Part shown: positions 40,605-49,343 of the stretch, in pieces | How positions within the stretch are numbered: position 1 is the stretch's first letter | How the letters are laid out: every line of letters begins with the position of its first letter | Source of the DNA: Candidatus Siliceabacter maunaloa | GTDB taxonomy: Bacteria > Actinomycetota > Thermoleophilia > Solirubrobacterales > Solirubrobacteraceae | Direction: 5' to 3' | DNA: 64,000 nucleotides | NCBI GenBank assembly: GCA_024330185.1 | Contig: JANDLV010000002.1 | Location: 1-64,000 of the forward strand | Notes under the pieces: model-generated | What the model was told of the DNA's origin: nothing | The model's database searches: none | The model's input: the letters and a program-made list of their open reading frames with translations, nothing else | Program-made: the position numbers and the translations under genes

Positions 40605-41156
40605 TCACTCCTTCTCCTGGTCGCCGCTACCGGTGAGGGCGTCGCGGGCCTTCTCCAGCGGTCCGCGCGTCGGATCGGGCAATCGGTCGGTGACGCTCTG
40701 GACGTCATCCTGCAGCCCGGAGAGGGTCTTGTGCATGTCGGCGACCTCGCGGTACAGATCGCGGACCGCTGTGTTGAGGTGGGAGTCATTGCCCTCCAGC
40801 TCCACGATGACCCCGTGTAGGGAGTCGAGCCGCGTACAGAGCCTTTCCTCGAGGCGGTCCAGCGCAGGGAGCAGCTCGCCCAGCGGCTTGGTCTGCTCGA
40901 TCAGGCTGTCCAGTCTGGGGAGCAGCTCGCCCAGCGGCTCGGTCTGCTCGATGAGGCGGTCCAGTCTGGGGATCAGCTCGTCCAGCGGCTCGGTCTGCTC
41001 GCGAACGCGAGTCAGCTCGGAGCGCATCGGCCCGAGGTTCCCTACCGCATCGACCAGCGCGTCGAGCGCAACCACGGCCCGCTCGGGCAGTCGCAGAGGG
41101 GCGAGCAAGCCCGCCAGTATGCCGCCTCCGCCGTCCGGTGCCTCCTCTGATGACAT
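40605..41156 (-). CDS. repeat-containing coiled-coil protein, unknown function
   Basis: 183 residues, no signal peptide or membrane segment. Residues about 54-105 are three copies of a 17-residue unit (EQTEPLGELLPRLDSLI), followed by a long helix (about 105-165). The whole may form a rod. Proteins of this look are annotated as hypothetical in related genomes. The gene is convergent with menC (24 bases apart) and lies after the GH3 gene on the same strand with a 61-base gap. Confidence 0.65.
   Translation of the reverse strand: MSSEEAPDGGGGILAGLLAPLRLPERAVVALDALVDAVGNLGPMRSELTRVREQTEPLDELIPRLDRLIEQTEPLGELLPRLDSLIEQTKPLGELLPALDRLEERLCTRLDSLHGVIVELEGNDSHLNTAVRDLYREVADMHKTLSGLQDDVQSVTDRLPDPTRGPLEKARDALTGSGDQEKE
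40867..41001 (-). repeat. 51-bp tandem repeat inside the coiled-coil gene
   Basis: GCAGCTCGCCCAGCGG recurs at 40871 and 40922 and, slightly changed, at 40973: a period of exactly 51 bp, or 17 codons. The copies are nearly identical in DNA, so they look recent. Confidence 0.8.
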
Positions 41157-41217
41157 AACCCGGCTCTACCCTTCTCGAACGTATACGGATCACCGAAGGC
41201 GGAAACGGCGGAGGCCG

Positions 41218-42333
41218 CTAGTCCGCAAGCGACTGGCGCAGGCCCAGCACGCGTAGCGCGCCGCGGTCGAGCTCGTCGCGGGCCAGGGCGCCGTCGCGCG
41301 CGGCGCGCTCCAATGCCTCGGCGGCGCGGGCGGCGGTGGCGTAGTCCTTGGCGAAGAGCGGGAGGTCGACGCCGGCGCGCATGGCGTAGTAGGCAAGCTG
41401 GCCGGCGTCGCCGAAGCGCACCACCGCCGGGGTCTGGAGGTCGTCGGTGATCACGACGCCCTCGAAGCCCAGGCGCTCACGCAGCTCGCCCTTGATCCAG
41501 CGGTCGGAGAAGGCCGCCGGGCGCGGGCCCAGCACGGGGTATGCGGCGGTGGACATCATGATCACCTCGACGCCCGCGTCGATCTGGGCCTCGAACGGGG
41601 CGGCGTCGACCTCGCGCAGCTGGTCGAGGGGCAGCTCGACCTGGGCCGGGGCGTTGTCGGTGTTCACCGCGGCCACCCCGAAGCCGGGGAAGTGCTTGGC
41701 CGTGGCGGCCACTCCGCCCTCGTGCAGACCCTCGGTGAAGGCGAGTCCGAGCTCGCTGACCGGACCCGGCGCGCTGGCGTAGGCGCGGTTCTCGCGGGCG
41801 ATGGCCGAATCTCCTCCGCGGGGGATGTCCACCACGGGCGCAAGGTCGAGGTTCACCCCCGCCGCGGTGAGCGTGGCGGCCGCCGCGCTGCCCGCCTGAC
41901 GCACGCCGTCGACCCCGCCACGGGCCTGGACGGGCGCGGGCTGCTCGGGCGCTCCGGGGATCCGGCGCACCGCCCCGCCCTCCTGGTCGACCATGACCAG
42001 CAGCGGCGCCTCGAGGCCGGGCGGGCGCTCGATGGCCTGCAGGCGATCGACGACCGAGCGCACCTGATCGATCGACCGCACGTTGCGCGAGAAGAGGATC
42101 ACGCCGGCCGCCTCGCCGCGGGCGATGCGCTCCATGAGCTCCTGTGGGGGCTCCAGGCCGTCGTAGGGGAAGATCATCCGCTGGCCCACGGCCTGCTCGA
42201 TGGTCAGTGGCGGCGTGTCATCAGCCTCGGCGAAGGGTGCGCCGCCGTCGCCGCCCGCCGTCTGGCCCCAGACGGCGACCAGCAGCGCTGCGCCCAGCGC
42301 GGCCGCGAGGAGGATGATCAGCCGCCGGGGCAC
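41218..42333 (-). CDS. secreted glycoside hydrolase family 3 (NagZ-like)
   Basis: 371 residues with an N-terminal signal/anchor (LIILLAAALGAALLVAVWG) and a GH3 N-terminal TIM barrel: GVILFSRNVRSIDQV, LLVMVDQEGGAVRRIPGAP, AKHFPGFGV and the nucleophile region GFEGVVITDDLQT. NagZ-type hexosaminidases carry a conserved Asp-x-His on the loop after KHFPGHG; here the loop reads AAVNTDNAPAQ, with Phe for His in the KHFPG motif and no Asp-Ser-His dyad. It may act on a different substrate or be a weak enzyme. Peptidoglycan turnover outside the cell is a guess from the signal and family. Confidence 0.82.
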   Translation of the reverse strand: MPRRLIILLAAALGAALLVAVWGQTAGGDGGAPFAEADDTPPLTIEQAVGQRMIFPYDGLEPPQELMERIARGEAAGVILFSRNVRSIDQVRSVVDRLQAIERPPGLEAPLLVMVDQEGGAVRRIPGAPEQPAPVQARGGVDGVRQAGSAAAATLTAAGVNLDLAPVVDIPRGGDSAIARENRAYASAPGPVSELGLAFTEGLHEGGVAATAKHFPGFGVAAVNTDNAPAQVELPLDQLREVDAAPFEAQIDAGVEVIMMSTAAYPVLGPRPAAFSDRWIKGELRERLGFEGVVITDDLQTPAVVRFGDAGQLAYYAMRAGVDLPLFAKDYATAARAAEALERAARDGALARDELDRGALRVLGLRQSLAD

Positions 42334-42360
42334 GCCACAAGGATCGCGGATCGGCGGCCT

Positions 42361-43089
42361 TCACCGCGCTTCCAGCGCCTCGGCCACGGCCTGCGGGGCC
42401 TCGAGGTGCAGGGCGTGCCCGGCACCGGCGACGGCGGTGAGCGTCGCGGCGGGGAGGGCGCCGGCCAGGCGGCGGGCGAGCGCGAGGAACTTCGCGTCGC
42501 GCGCGCCGGCCAGGACGGCGACGGGCATGCGCAGCTCGCCGAGGCGCTGCCAGACCGGCTCCATCACGCCGGTACCCAGACCGCGCAGCGCAGCGGCCAG
42601 CCCGGCCGCGTCGTTGCGCAGGCGGTCGGCGCAGGCGGCGGCAGCAGCTTCCGGCGCCAGGCCGGCAAAGAGCGGCTGGACGGCCCAGCGGGCGGCGAAG
42701 GCCTCGAGGCCGTCGCGCTCGATCTCCGCGGCCAGTACCTCGTCGGCGGCTCGGCGCTCGCCCCGTTCGGCGGAGTCCTCGATCCCCGCCGTCGTCGAGA
42801 CCAACACGAGGCGGCGCACGCGGTGCGGGTGGGCCAGCGCCGTGTGCAGGGCGATGCGCCCGCCCATGGAGTACCCGCACAGGACGGCGTCGCCGGCCAG
42901 CGCGGCGACATCGGCGATCACGTGCTCGAAGTCCACGGGCCGCAGGGCGGCCGACGCGCCGTGTCCGCGCAGGTCGGGCGTCACCACCGCGCGGCCAGCC
43001 TCCTTGGCCGTACGCTCCACGCGCTCCCAGCTCCGCCCGGTCTGGGTGAAGCCGTGGAGCAGGACCACCGTCTCCGACACGCCCGCCAT
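42361..43089 (-). CDS. menH: alpha/beta hydrolase, SHCHC synthase (MenH)-like
   Basis: 242 residues. Catalytic Ser in LCGYSMGGRIAL, LHGFTQTGRSWERV oxyanion region, and the His in GAGHALHLEAP; GYSMGGR and the acidic residue near VLAGARDAKF are typical of MenH, which eliminates pyruvate from SEPHCHC after MenD. The location, head to head with menD, strongly supports this. Starts at ATG 43089, leaving one base before the menD start on the other strand. Confidence 0.85.
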   Translation of the reverse strand: MAGVSETVVLLHGFTQTGRSWERVERTAKEAGRAVVTPDLRGHGASAALRPVDFEHVIADVAALAGDAVLCGYSMGGRIALHTALAHPHRVRRLVLVSTTAGIEDSAERGERRAADEVLAAEIERDGLEAFAARWAVQPLFAGLAPEAAAAACADRLRNDAAGLAAALRGLGTGVMEPVWQRLGELRMPVAVLAGARDAKFLALARRLAGALPAATLTAVAGAGHALHLEAPQAVAEALEAR

Positions 43090-43090
43090 C

Positions 43091-45394
43091 TTGCCGCCCG
43101 ACGCCGATCAGCACGTCATCGTCCGCGCCCTCGTTGACGAGCTGGTGCGCTGTGGGGTGCGCACGGCCGTCACCTCCCCCGGCTCGCGCTCCACGCCGCT
43201 GGTGCTCGCGCTGGTGCGCGACGGGCGGCTGGCCTGCCACTCGCTGATCGACGAGCGCTGCGCAGGCTTCTTCGCGCTGGGCGCGGCCAAGGCGACCGGG
43301 ATGCCCGCCGTGCTGGCCTGCACCTCGGGCACCGCGGCGGCCAACTACCTCCCCGCCGTCGTGGAGGCCTACGAGGCCGGCGTGCCGCTGCTGGTGCTCA
43401 CCGCCGACCGCCCGCCCGAGCTGCGCGACGTCGGCGCCGGGCAGGCCATCGACCAGATCAAGCTCTACGGCCGGGCGGCCAAGTGGTTCGTCGAGGTGGG
43501 AAGCCACGACGCCACGCCCCAGCGCCTGCGCTGGCTGCGCTCGCTGGCCTGCCGCGCCGTCTGGACCGCGCTGGACCACCGCCCTGGCCCGGTGCACCTC
43601 AACCTCCCGCTCCGCGACCCGCTGATCCCCCCCGACGAGCTGCCCTCCGACGCGACCGGCCGCGCCGACGGCGCCCCGCGGCTGTGCCGCTCCCGCCGCC
43701 CGGGCGTACCGGGCAACCCGGGCGCCCCGGGCGCCGGCGGGGCCATCCGCACAGGGCACCGCCCGCTGATCGTCGCGGGCCGGCTGGAGCGCCGGCCCGG
43801 CGCGGGAGACCGCGGCGCGACCACTGCCGCGCTGGCCCAGCGCCTGGGCGTGCCGTTGCTTGCCGACCCCCTCAGCGGCGCGCGGCGCGGGAGCACCGCT
43901 ATCGCCCACTACGACGCGCTGCTGCGCGACGAGACCTTCGCCGCCGGCGCGGCGCCCGACTGGGTGCTGCGCGTGGGCGACCTGCCCACCTCCAAGCCGC
44001 TGCGCCGGTGGCTGGCCTCGCTGCCCGAGAAGGTCGAGCAGATCGCCCTGGAGCCCGAGGGGGTCTGGCACGACCCCGACGGCGTGCTGGCCCGCATCGT
44101 GCCCGCCGGCGAGCCGATCGAGGCCGCGCAGATCGAGACCGGATGGCTCAAGCGGTGGCGCGAGGCCGACGAGGCCGCCCACCTCGCACTGGACACCGAG
44201 CTGCGCCGCCGCCTCAGCGAGCCGCTGGTGGCCAACCACCTGGCCACCACGCTCCCGACCGACGCCGTCCTGGTCGTGGCCTCCTCGATGCCCGTGCGCG
44301 ACGTAGAGGCCTTCGCGCCCGTGTGCAGGCACCCGGCGCGTGTCCTGGCCAACCGGGGCGCCAACGGGATCGACGGGACGGTCGCCACGGCGCTGGGCGT
44401 CGCCGCCGTCAACGACGGCCCCGTCATGCTGCTGATCGGCGACGTGGCGCTGCTCCACGACCTGGGCGGCCTGGCCGCGCTGGCCCGCGCCCGCCACACG
44501 CTCACCATCGTCCTGGTCGACAACGGCGGCGGCGGGATCTTCGACGCCTTGCCCGTCGCGGCCGCGACGGACGCCTTCGAGGAGCACGTCGCGACGCCGA
44601 CCGGGATCGACTTCGCGGCCGCCTCCGCCATGGCCGGGATCGCCTACCACCGCGTGGAGGCGCCCCAGCACCTGCGCCCGGCCTTCGAGACCACGCTCCT
44701 GCACGTGCGCACCGACCGCGCCGAGAGCCTCGCGCTGCGCCGTCGGTGCGTGGCGGCGGTGCAGGCGGCGATCAAGCCGACCGCCGCGGCCACACCCCCG
44801 CGACGCGCAGGCCACGAGGGATGGGACCCCGAGACCTACCTGGCCTGGATGCGACGGGAGGGCGTGCCGGGTTACGACCGGCTGCAGGGGGAGGCCGTCG
44901 CCGCGACCCGCGGCGACGCGGTGCGCTCGATCCTCGAGCTGGGCACCGGCACCGGCGAGACGGCACGACGGCTCCTCGAGGCCCACCCCGACGCGACGCT
45001 GCTGGGCGTGGACGCCAACGCCGACATGCTCGCCGCCGCGCGTGAGCGGCTCGACCCCGACCGCGTGCGCCTCGAGCTGCGCCGCCTCGAGGACCCCCTC
45101 CCCGACGGGCCCTTCGACCTCGTCGCCTCGGCCCTGGCGGTCCACCACCTGCAGGGGCCCGAGAAGGCCGACCTGTTCCGCCGCGTGCGCGCCGTGCTGG
45201 CGCCCGGCGGGCGGTTCGTGCTCGCCGACGTGATCGTGCCGCACGACTCCGACGCGGCGGTGGCGCCGTTGAGCGACGTCGATTTCCCCAGCACGATCGC
45301 GGACCAGCTCGGCTGGCTGCAGGACGCCGGGTTCGACGCGACCGTGGCGTGGGAGGAGGGCGATCTCACCGTGCTGGTGGCGAGGGTGCGGTGA
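43091..45394 (+). CDS. menD: MenD (SEPHCHC synthase) fused to a C-terminal SAM methyltransferase
   Basis: 767 residues. Residues 1 to about 560 are MenD: VTSPGSRSTPLVLAL (about 28-42), IDERCAGFFALGAAKATG, ADRPPELRDVGAGQAIDQ and the ThDP/Mg region GDVALLHDLGG...DNGGGGIFDAL (about 450-478). After a Pro/Ala linker, residues about 575-767 form a class I methyltransferase (ILELGTGTGETARRL, LLGVDANADMLAAARERL, VASALAVHHLQGPEKADLF, LAPGGRFVLADVIVP). MenD is normally about 550 residues and free-standing. The only in-frame start near the homology is TTG 43091. The frame is continuous with no stop between the parts. Confidence 0.9.
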   Translation: MPPDADQHVIVRALVDELVRCGVRTAVTSPGSRSTPLVLALVRDGRLACHSLIDERCAGFFALGAAKATGMPAVLACTSGTAAANYLPAVVEAYEAGVPLLVLTADRPPELRDVGAGQAIDQIKLYGRAAKWFVEVGSHDATPQRLRWLRSLACRAVWTALDHRPGPVHLNLPLRDPLIPPDELPSDATGRADGAPRLCRSRRPGVPGNPGAPGAGGAIRTGHRPLIVAGRLERRPGAGDRGATTAALAQRLGVPLLADPLSGARRGSTAIAHYDALLRDETFAAGAAPDWVLRVGDLPTSKPLRRWLASLPEKVEQIALEPEGVWHDPDGVLARIVPAGEPIEAAQIETGWLKRWREADEAAHLALDTELRRRLSEPLVANHLATTLPTDAVLVVASSMPVRDVEAFAPVCRHPARVLANRGANGIDGTVATALGVAAVNDGPVMLLIGDVALLHDLGGLAALARARHTLTIVLVDNGGGGIFDALPVAAATDAFEEHVATPTGIDFAAASAMAGIAYHRVEAPQHLRPAFETTLLHVRTDRAESLALRRRCVAAVQAAIKPTAAATPPRRAGHEGWDPETYLAWMRREGVPGYDRLQGEAVAATRGDAVRSILELGTGTGETARRLLEAHPDATLLGVDANADMLAAARERLDPDRVRLELRRLEDPLPDGPFDLVASALAVHHLQGPEKADLFRRVRAVLAPGGRFVLADVIVPHDSDAAVAPLSDVDFPSTIADQLGWLQDAGFDATVAWEEGDLTVLVARVR

Positions 45395-45403
45395 GTAGCG
45401 TCC

Positions 45404-45423
45404 TGCCCTGCTGTTGCAGGGCA
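45404..45423. terminator. hairpin between convergent menD and menF
   Basis: TGCCCTGC (45404-45411) and GCAGGGCA (45416-45423) form a perfect 8-bp stem with a TGTT loop, nine bases past the menD stop. The flanks have no T-run. Possibly a bidirectional terminator. Confidence 0.5.
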
Positions 45424-45488
45424 ACCAAAGCAGGACGCTTGCGGCCGGTCTGGCGAGCAGCGGCATCGGCGCGCGCCGGCAGCCGACG

Positions 45489-46934
45489 TCAGGCGGCGAG
45501 GACCGGCAGCAGCGCCTGGAGCTTGATCTCCGTCTCGGCCAGCTCGGCGGCCGGTTCGGAGTCGCGCACGACGCCCACGCCCGCGTAGCAGCGGGCGACG
45601 GTGCCCTCCAGCAGCGCGGAGCGCAGCGCGACGCAGAACTCGCCGTCCTCGTTGGCGTCCGTCCAGCCCACCGGGCCGGCGTACCAGCCGCGGTCCATGC
45701 CCTCCAGGGCGGGGATCAGCGGCTGGGCGACCCCGTCGGGCTCGCCGCCGACGGCAGGCGTGGGATGCAGCGCGCCGGCCAGCTCGACCGCGGGGATCGG
45801 GCGGGCGAGCTGGGCGCGCACCGGGGTGGCCAGGTGCTGGATGTTGGCCACCTTGACCACCACCGGCTCGGGCGCGGCGGTGACCCACACGGCGTGCTCG
45901 CCCAGGCTGCGCTCGATGCGCCGCACGACGATCGCATGCTCGCCGCTGTCCTTCCCGGAGCGAAGGAGGCGCTCGCCGAGGTGGTCGTCGACGGCGGGGT
46001 CGGCGCTACGCCCCGTCGAGCCGGCCAGCGCCAGCGTGGACGCGCGCAGGCCGTCGCGGCGCACCAGCAGCTCGGGGCTGGCGGCGACGAAGGCCGCGTC
46101 GCCGCGGCCGACGCAGAGCACGTGGCAGGCCGGGAAGGCCTCGCGCAGCACGCCCAGGACGGCGGCGGGGTCGTGCGGCGCGCCGGCGTGCACGGTGACC
46201 TCGCGGGCCAGCACGACCTTCTCCAGCGCGCCGGCGCGGATGCGCTCCACGGCCCGGGCCACGGCGGCCTCGTAGTGCTCGGGGGGCATGGCCGAGGCGA
46301 CGCGCACGCGGGCGGCCGGGTGGGGGTCCAGCAGCGGCAGCGGCGCGGAGCGCAGTCCGGCCAGGCGCTTCTCGACGCGGGCCAAGAGCTCCTCGGGCAG
46401 ATCGTCGGGGCCGGCGAGGACGGCGGCGGTCAGCCGCGCCTCCCCGGCGCGGCGCGCGAGCGCGACCTCGGGTACGTGCAGGGAGGCGGGCGGGAAGGCG
46501 GTCCAGGGCGGGGAAGTGCCGCCCTCGGGCGCGAAGGCGAAGCCGCCGACGGCCACCGCGCCGCTGCCCCGCGGGCCGTCGGACGCGTCGAGCAGCCCGC
46601 GGCCGACCAGCGCGCGCCACCGCGCGGCCACCGAGGCGAAGCGGTCGGGACCACGGGCGTCCAGGGCCACCGCGCAGCCCAGCGCGGCCAGCGCGCTGCC
46701 CTCGCGCTCGGGCTGCTCGAGCACCCACCACGGCTCCCCGGCTTCCCGCGAGGCGGCCACGACCGCCGTGGGATCCACGTCGCCGGCCACGGGCACGGTG
46801 ACCGCCGCGAGAACCGCCTCGCCCGAGCGTCGCGCGCGGCGCACACCCTCGACCAGCCGCTTCTCCAGCCGCTCGCGGTCGCCCGCCGCAAGGCCGAAGA
46901 GCGAGCCCTCAGCGCGGTGTTCGGTGCGAGGCAT
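45489..46934 (-). CDS. menF: isochorismate synthase
   Basis: Converts chorismate to isochorismate for menaquinone. The 481-residue chorismate-binding protein has GALEKVVLAREVTV, SPELLVRRDG, LAGSTGRSADP, RSGKDSGEHAIVV, LHPTPAVGGEP and YAGPVGWTD with Mg-binding glutamates. LHPTPAVGG and the free-standing form favour isochorismate synthase over anthranilate synthase. ATG 46934. The next gene upstream is ilvN's end on the same strand, 96 bases away, with no clear promoter. Confidence 0.9.
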   Translation of the reverse strand: MPRTEHRAEGSLFGLAAGDRERLEKRLVEGVRRARRSGEAVLAAVTVPVAGDVDPTAVVAASREAGEPWWVLEQPEREGSALAALGCAVALDARGPDRFASVAARWRALVGRGLLDASDGPRGSGAVAVGGFAFAPEGGTSPPWTAFPPASLHVPEVALARRAGEARLTAAVLAGPDDLPEELLARVEKRLAGLRSAPLPLLDPHPAARVRVASAMPPEHYEAAVARAVERIRAGALEKVVLAREVTVHAGAPHDPAAVLGVLREAFPACHVLCVGRGDAAFVAASPELLVRRDGLRASTLALAGSTGRSADPAVDDHLGERLLRSGKDSGEHAIVVRRIERSLGEHAVWVTAAPEPVVVKVANIQHLATPVRAQLARPIPAVELAGALHPTPAVGGEPDGVAQPLIPALEGMDRGWYAGPVGWTDANEDGEFCVALRSALLEGTVARCYAGVGVVRDSEPAAELAETEIKLQALLPVLAA

Positions 46935-47030
46935 CGTCGTTCCTGGCGGTGCGCGGCGCGGGAGGGACAGTGCGCCAGCACGGCCCTCGCCAGCCGCGTG
47001 GCGTCAGGGGCGGCGAGGCCCGCACCGAAC

Positions 47031-47597
47031 TCAGGTCTCTCCCCGGCCGCGGCTGATGGCGATCTCCCCCGTGCGCATCATCTCGATGAGCCCGAACGGG
47101 CGCAGCATGGCCTCGAAGGCGGCGACCTTGTCGGTGGTGCCGGTGATCTCGAGGATGATCGAGCGGCGGCCGACGTCGACGACCTTGCCGCGGAAGATCT
47201 CGCAGACCTGCATGACCTCGGCGCGCTGGGTGCCCTCCACGGCCACCTTGAACATCGCCAGCTCCCGGGTCACCGTGTCGTTGGGCTCCAGGTCGCGGAT
47301 CTTCAGCACGTTGATCAGCTTGTGCAGCTGCTTGGTGACCTGGTCGATGGGATGCAGAGCGCCGTCGACGGTCAGCGTGATGCGCGAGATGCTCAGGTCG
47401 TCGGTCGGGCCGACGGTGAGGGTGTCGATGTTGAACCCCCGCCGTGCGAAGAGGCCGGCGATGCGCGTCAGCACCCCCGGCTTGTCCTCCACGAGGATCG
47501 ACAGGACGTGCTTGCGCCCGGTGCGCAGGCCGCCCGCGGCCTCCAGCTCCTCGAGGCTCAGCAGCTCCTTGGTGCCGGGCTCACCCACGGCCTTCAC
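47031..47597 (-). CDS. ilvN: acetolactate synthase small subunit
   Basis: Regulatory subunit giving valine feedback. The 188 residues hold an N-terminal ACT domain (HVLSILVEDKPGVLTRIAGL, GFNIDTLTVGPTDD) and the C-terminal ALS_ss domain (about 100-185). The GTG at 47597 overlaps the ilvB stop (GTGA). The first 25 residues (VKAVGEPGTKELLSLEEL) precede the ACT domain and are not conserved. Confidence 0.93.
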   Translation of the reverse strand: MKAVGEPGTKELLSLEELEAAGGLRTGRKHVLSILVEDKPGVLTRIAGLFARRGFNIDTLTVGPTDDLSISRITLTVDGALHPIDQVTKQLHKLINVLKIRDLEPNDTVTRELAMFKVAVEGTQRAEVMQVCEIFRGKVVDVGRRSIILEITGTTDKVAAFEAMLRPFGLIEMMRTGEIAISRGRGET

Positions 47598-49270
47598 CCG
47601 ACCATGTCGCGCGCGGCCTGGCCGGGCGCGATCATCGGGTACACGTTCTCCTCGCGGCACACGCGCACGTCGACCATCACCGGGCCCGGCGTGGCGATGG
47701 CTTCGCGCAGCGCCTCGATCAGGCCGGCGCTCTGGGTGAGGCGGACGCCTGTGGCCCCGTAGGCCTCCGCGAGCTTGACGAAGTCGGGGAAGTCGCCCAT
47801 GTCCACCTGGGAGTAGCGGTGGTCCCAGAACAGCTCCTGCCACTGGCGGACCATGCCCAGGTAGCCGTTGTTCATGATCACGACCTTGATGTCGATGCCC
47901 TCCTGGGTGCAGGTCGCCAGCTCCTGCATGTTCATCTGCACCGAGCCGTCGCCGGCCAGGCAGACGACCGTGGCGTCGGGACAGCCGACCTTGGCGCCCA
48001 TGGCGGCGGGCAGGCCGAAGCCCATCGTCCCCAGGCCGCCGGAGTTGATCCACTTGCGGGGCTCGTCGAAGTGGTAGTACTGCGCCGCCCACATCTGGTG
48101 CTGGCCGACGTCGGTGGTCACGATCGCTTCGCCGTCGGTGGCCTCGTAGAGGGCCTGCACCAGGTACTGGGGCTTGATCTCGCCGTTGGTGGCCTCGTCG
48201 TAGCGCAGGGGGTGCTTGGCACGCCAGCCCTCGATGCGCTCCCACCACGTGTCCAGGCGCGAGCTGTCGATCTCCAGCGCGCGGTACTCGGCCACCAGCT
48301 TGGTCAGGACGTTCCTCGCGTCCCCCACGACGGGGATGTGCACGGGCACGTTCTTGGAGATCTCCGCCGGGTCCACGTCGATGTGGATGAACTTCGCGCG
48401 CGGGGCGAACTCGCTGAGCTTGCCGGTGATGCGGTCGTCGAAGCGCGCCCCGATGCAGCAGATGAGGTCGGCCTCATCGATCGCGTAGTTGGCCGCGCGC
48501 GTGCCGTGCATGCCCAGCATGCCCAGCCACTGCGGGTGCGGGGCGGGGAACGCCCCCAGGGCCATGAGGGTGCAGGTGACCGGGAAGCGATCCAGCGTGG
48601 CCAGCTCGCGCAGCTGCGCCGAGGCGCCGGCGTTCACCACGCCCCCGCCGACGTAGAGGACGGGGCGCCGCGCGGAGGCCAGCGCCTTGGCCGCCTGACG
48701 GATCTGCTTGGTGTTGCCCTCGGTCGTCGGCTGGTAGCCGGGCAGCTTGACGTCAGTGACCGGCTGGTAGTCGATGTCGGCACGCGAGAGATCCTGCGGG
48801 ATGTCCACGACGACGGGGCCGGGTCGCCCGGTACGTGCGACGTGGAAGGCCTCATGCAGTGAGCGCGGGATCTCGTCGGGGTGCTGGATCATCCACGAGT
48901 GCTTGACCGCGGGCATGGTGATGCCCATGGTGTCGGCCTCCTGGAAGCCGTCGGTGCCCAGCAGCTCGGTGCGCACCTGGCCGGTGATGAACACGACGGG
49001 AACCGAGTCCATCATCGCGTCCACGATCGGGGTCACGAGGTTCGTGGCGCCGGGCCCGGAGGTCCCCAGGGAGACGCCCACGCGACCCGTGGCCTTGGCG
49101 TAGCCCTCCGCGGCGTGGCCGCCGCCGGCCTCGTGGCGCACGAGGATGTGGCGGATGCCGCCGTCGACGAACGCGTCGTAGGTGGGCAGGTTGGCGCCGC
49201 CGGGCAGGCCGAATACGACGTCGACGCCCTCCGCCTTCAAGCATTCCATCACGGCATCGACCGCACGCAT
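47594..49270 (-). CDS. ilvB: acetolactate synthase large subunit
   Basis: ThDP enzyme making acetolactate and acetohydroxybutyrate. The 558 residues show VFGLPGGANLPTYDAF with the family's catalytic-Glu region RHEAGGGHAAEGYAKATG, and the ThDP motif CLAGDGSVQMNMQEL...NNGYLGMVRQWQ. ATG 49270 has AAAGGAGG five bases upstream. No leader peptide or attenuator is visible in the 73-base gap from the preceding gene. Confidence 0.95.
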   Translation of the reverse strand: MRAVDAVMECLKAEGVDVVFGLPGGANLPTYDAFVDGGIRHILVRHEAGGGHAAEGYAKATGRVGVSLGTSGPGATNLVTPIVDAMMDSVPVVFITGQVRTELLGTDGFQEADTMGITMPAVKHSWMIQHPDEIPRSLHEAFHVARTGRPGPVVVDIPQDLSRADIDYQPVTDVKLPGYQPTTEGNTKQIRQAAKALASARRPVLYVGGGVVNAGASAQLRELATLDRFPVTCTLMALGAFPAPHPQWLGMLGMHGTRAANYAIDEADLICCIGARFDDRITGKLSEFAPRAKFIHIDVDPAEISKNVPVHIPVVGDARNVLTKLVAEYRALEIDSSRLDTWWERIEGWRAKHPLRYDEATNGEIKPQYLVQALYEATDGEAIVTTDVGQHQMWAAQYYHFDEPRKWINSGGLGTMGFGLPAAMGAKVGCPDATVVCLAGDGSVQMNMQELATCTQEGIDIKVVIMNNGYLGMVRQWQELFWDHRYSQVDMGDFPDFVKLAEAYGATGVRLTQSAGLIEALREAIATPGPVMVDVRVCREENVYPMIAPGQAARDMVG

Positions 49271-49343
49271 GCGACCTCCTTTCGCGGCTGCTCGGGGGTC
49301 CGGACAGGAGGACGCCAGCCCACCTGCGGGTGAGCACCAGATC

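Noticed and set aside
42221-45466. 1081-codon minus ORF opposite menD
   Set aside because: It is the antisense shadow of a GC-rich gene: menD on the plus strand has all catalytic motifs, the minus frame has none.
49271-49343. Leader peptide or attenuator for ilvB
   Set aside because: The only in-frame starts (GTG at 49337 and nearby) run without a stop into ilvB, and no run of Leu/Val/Ile codons is present.
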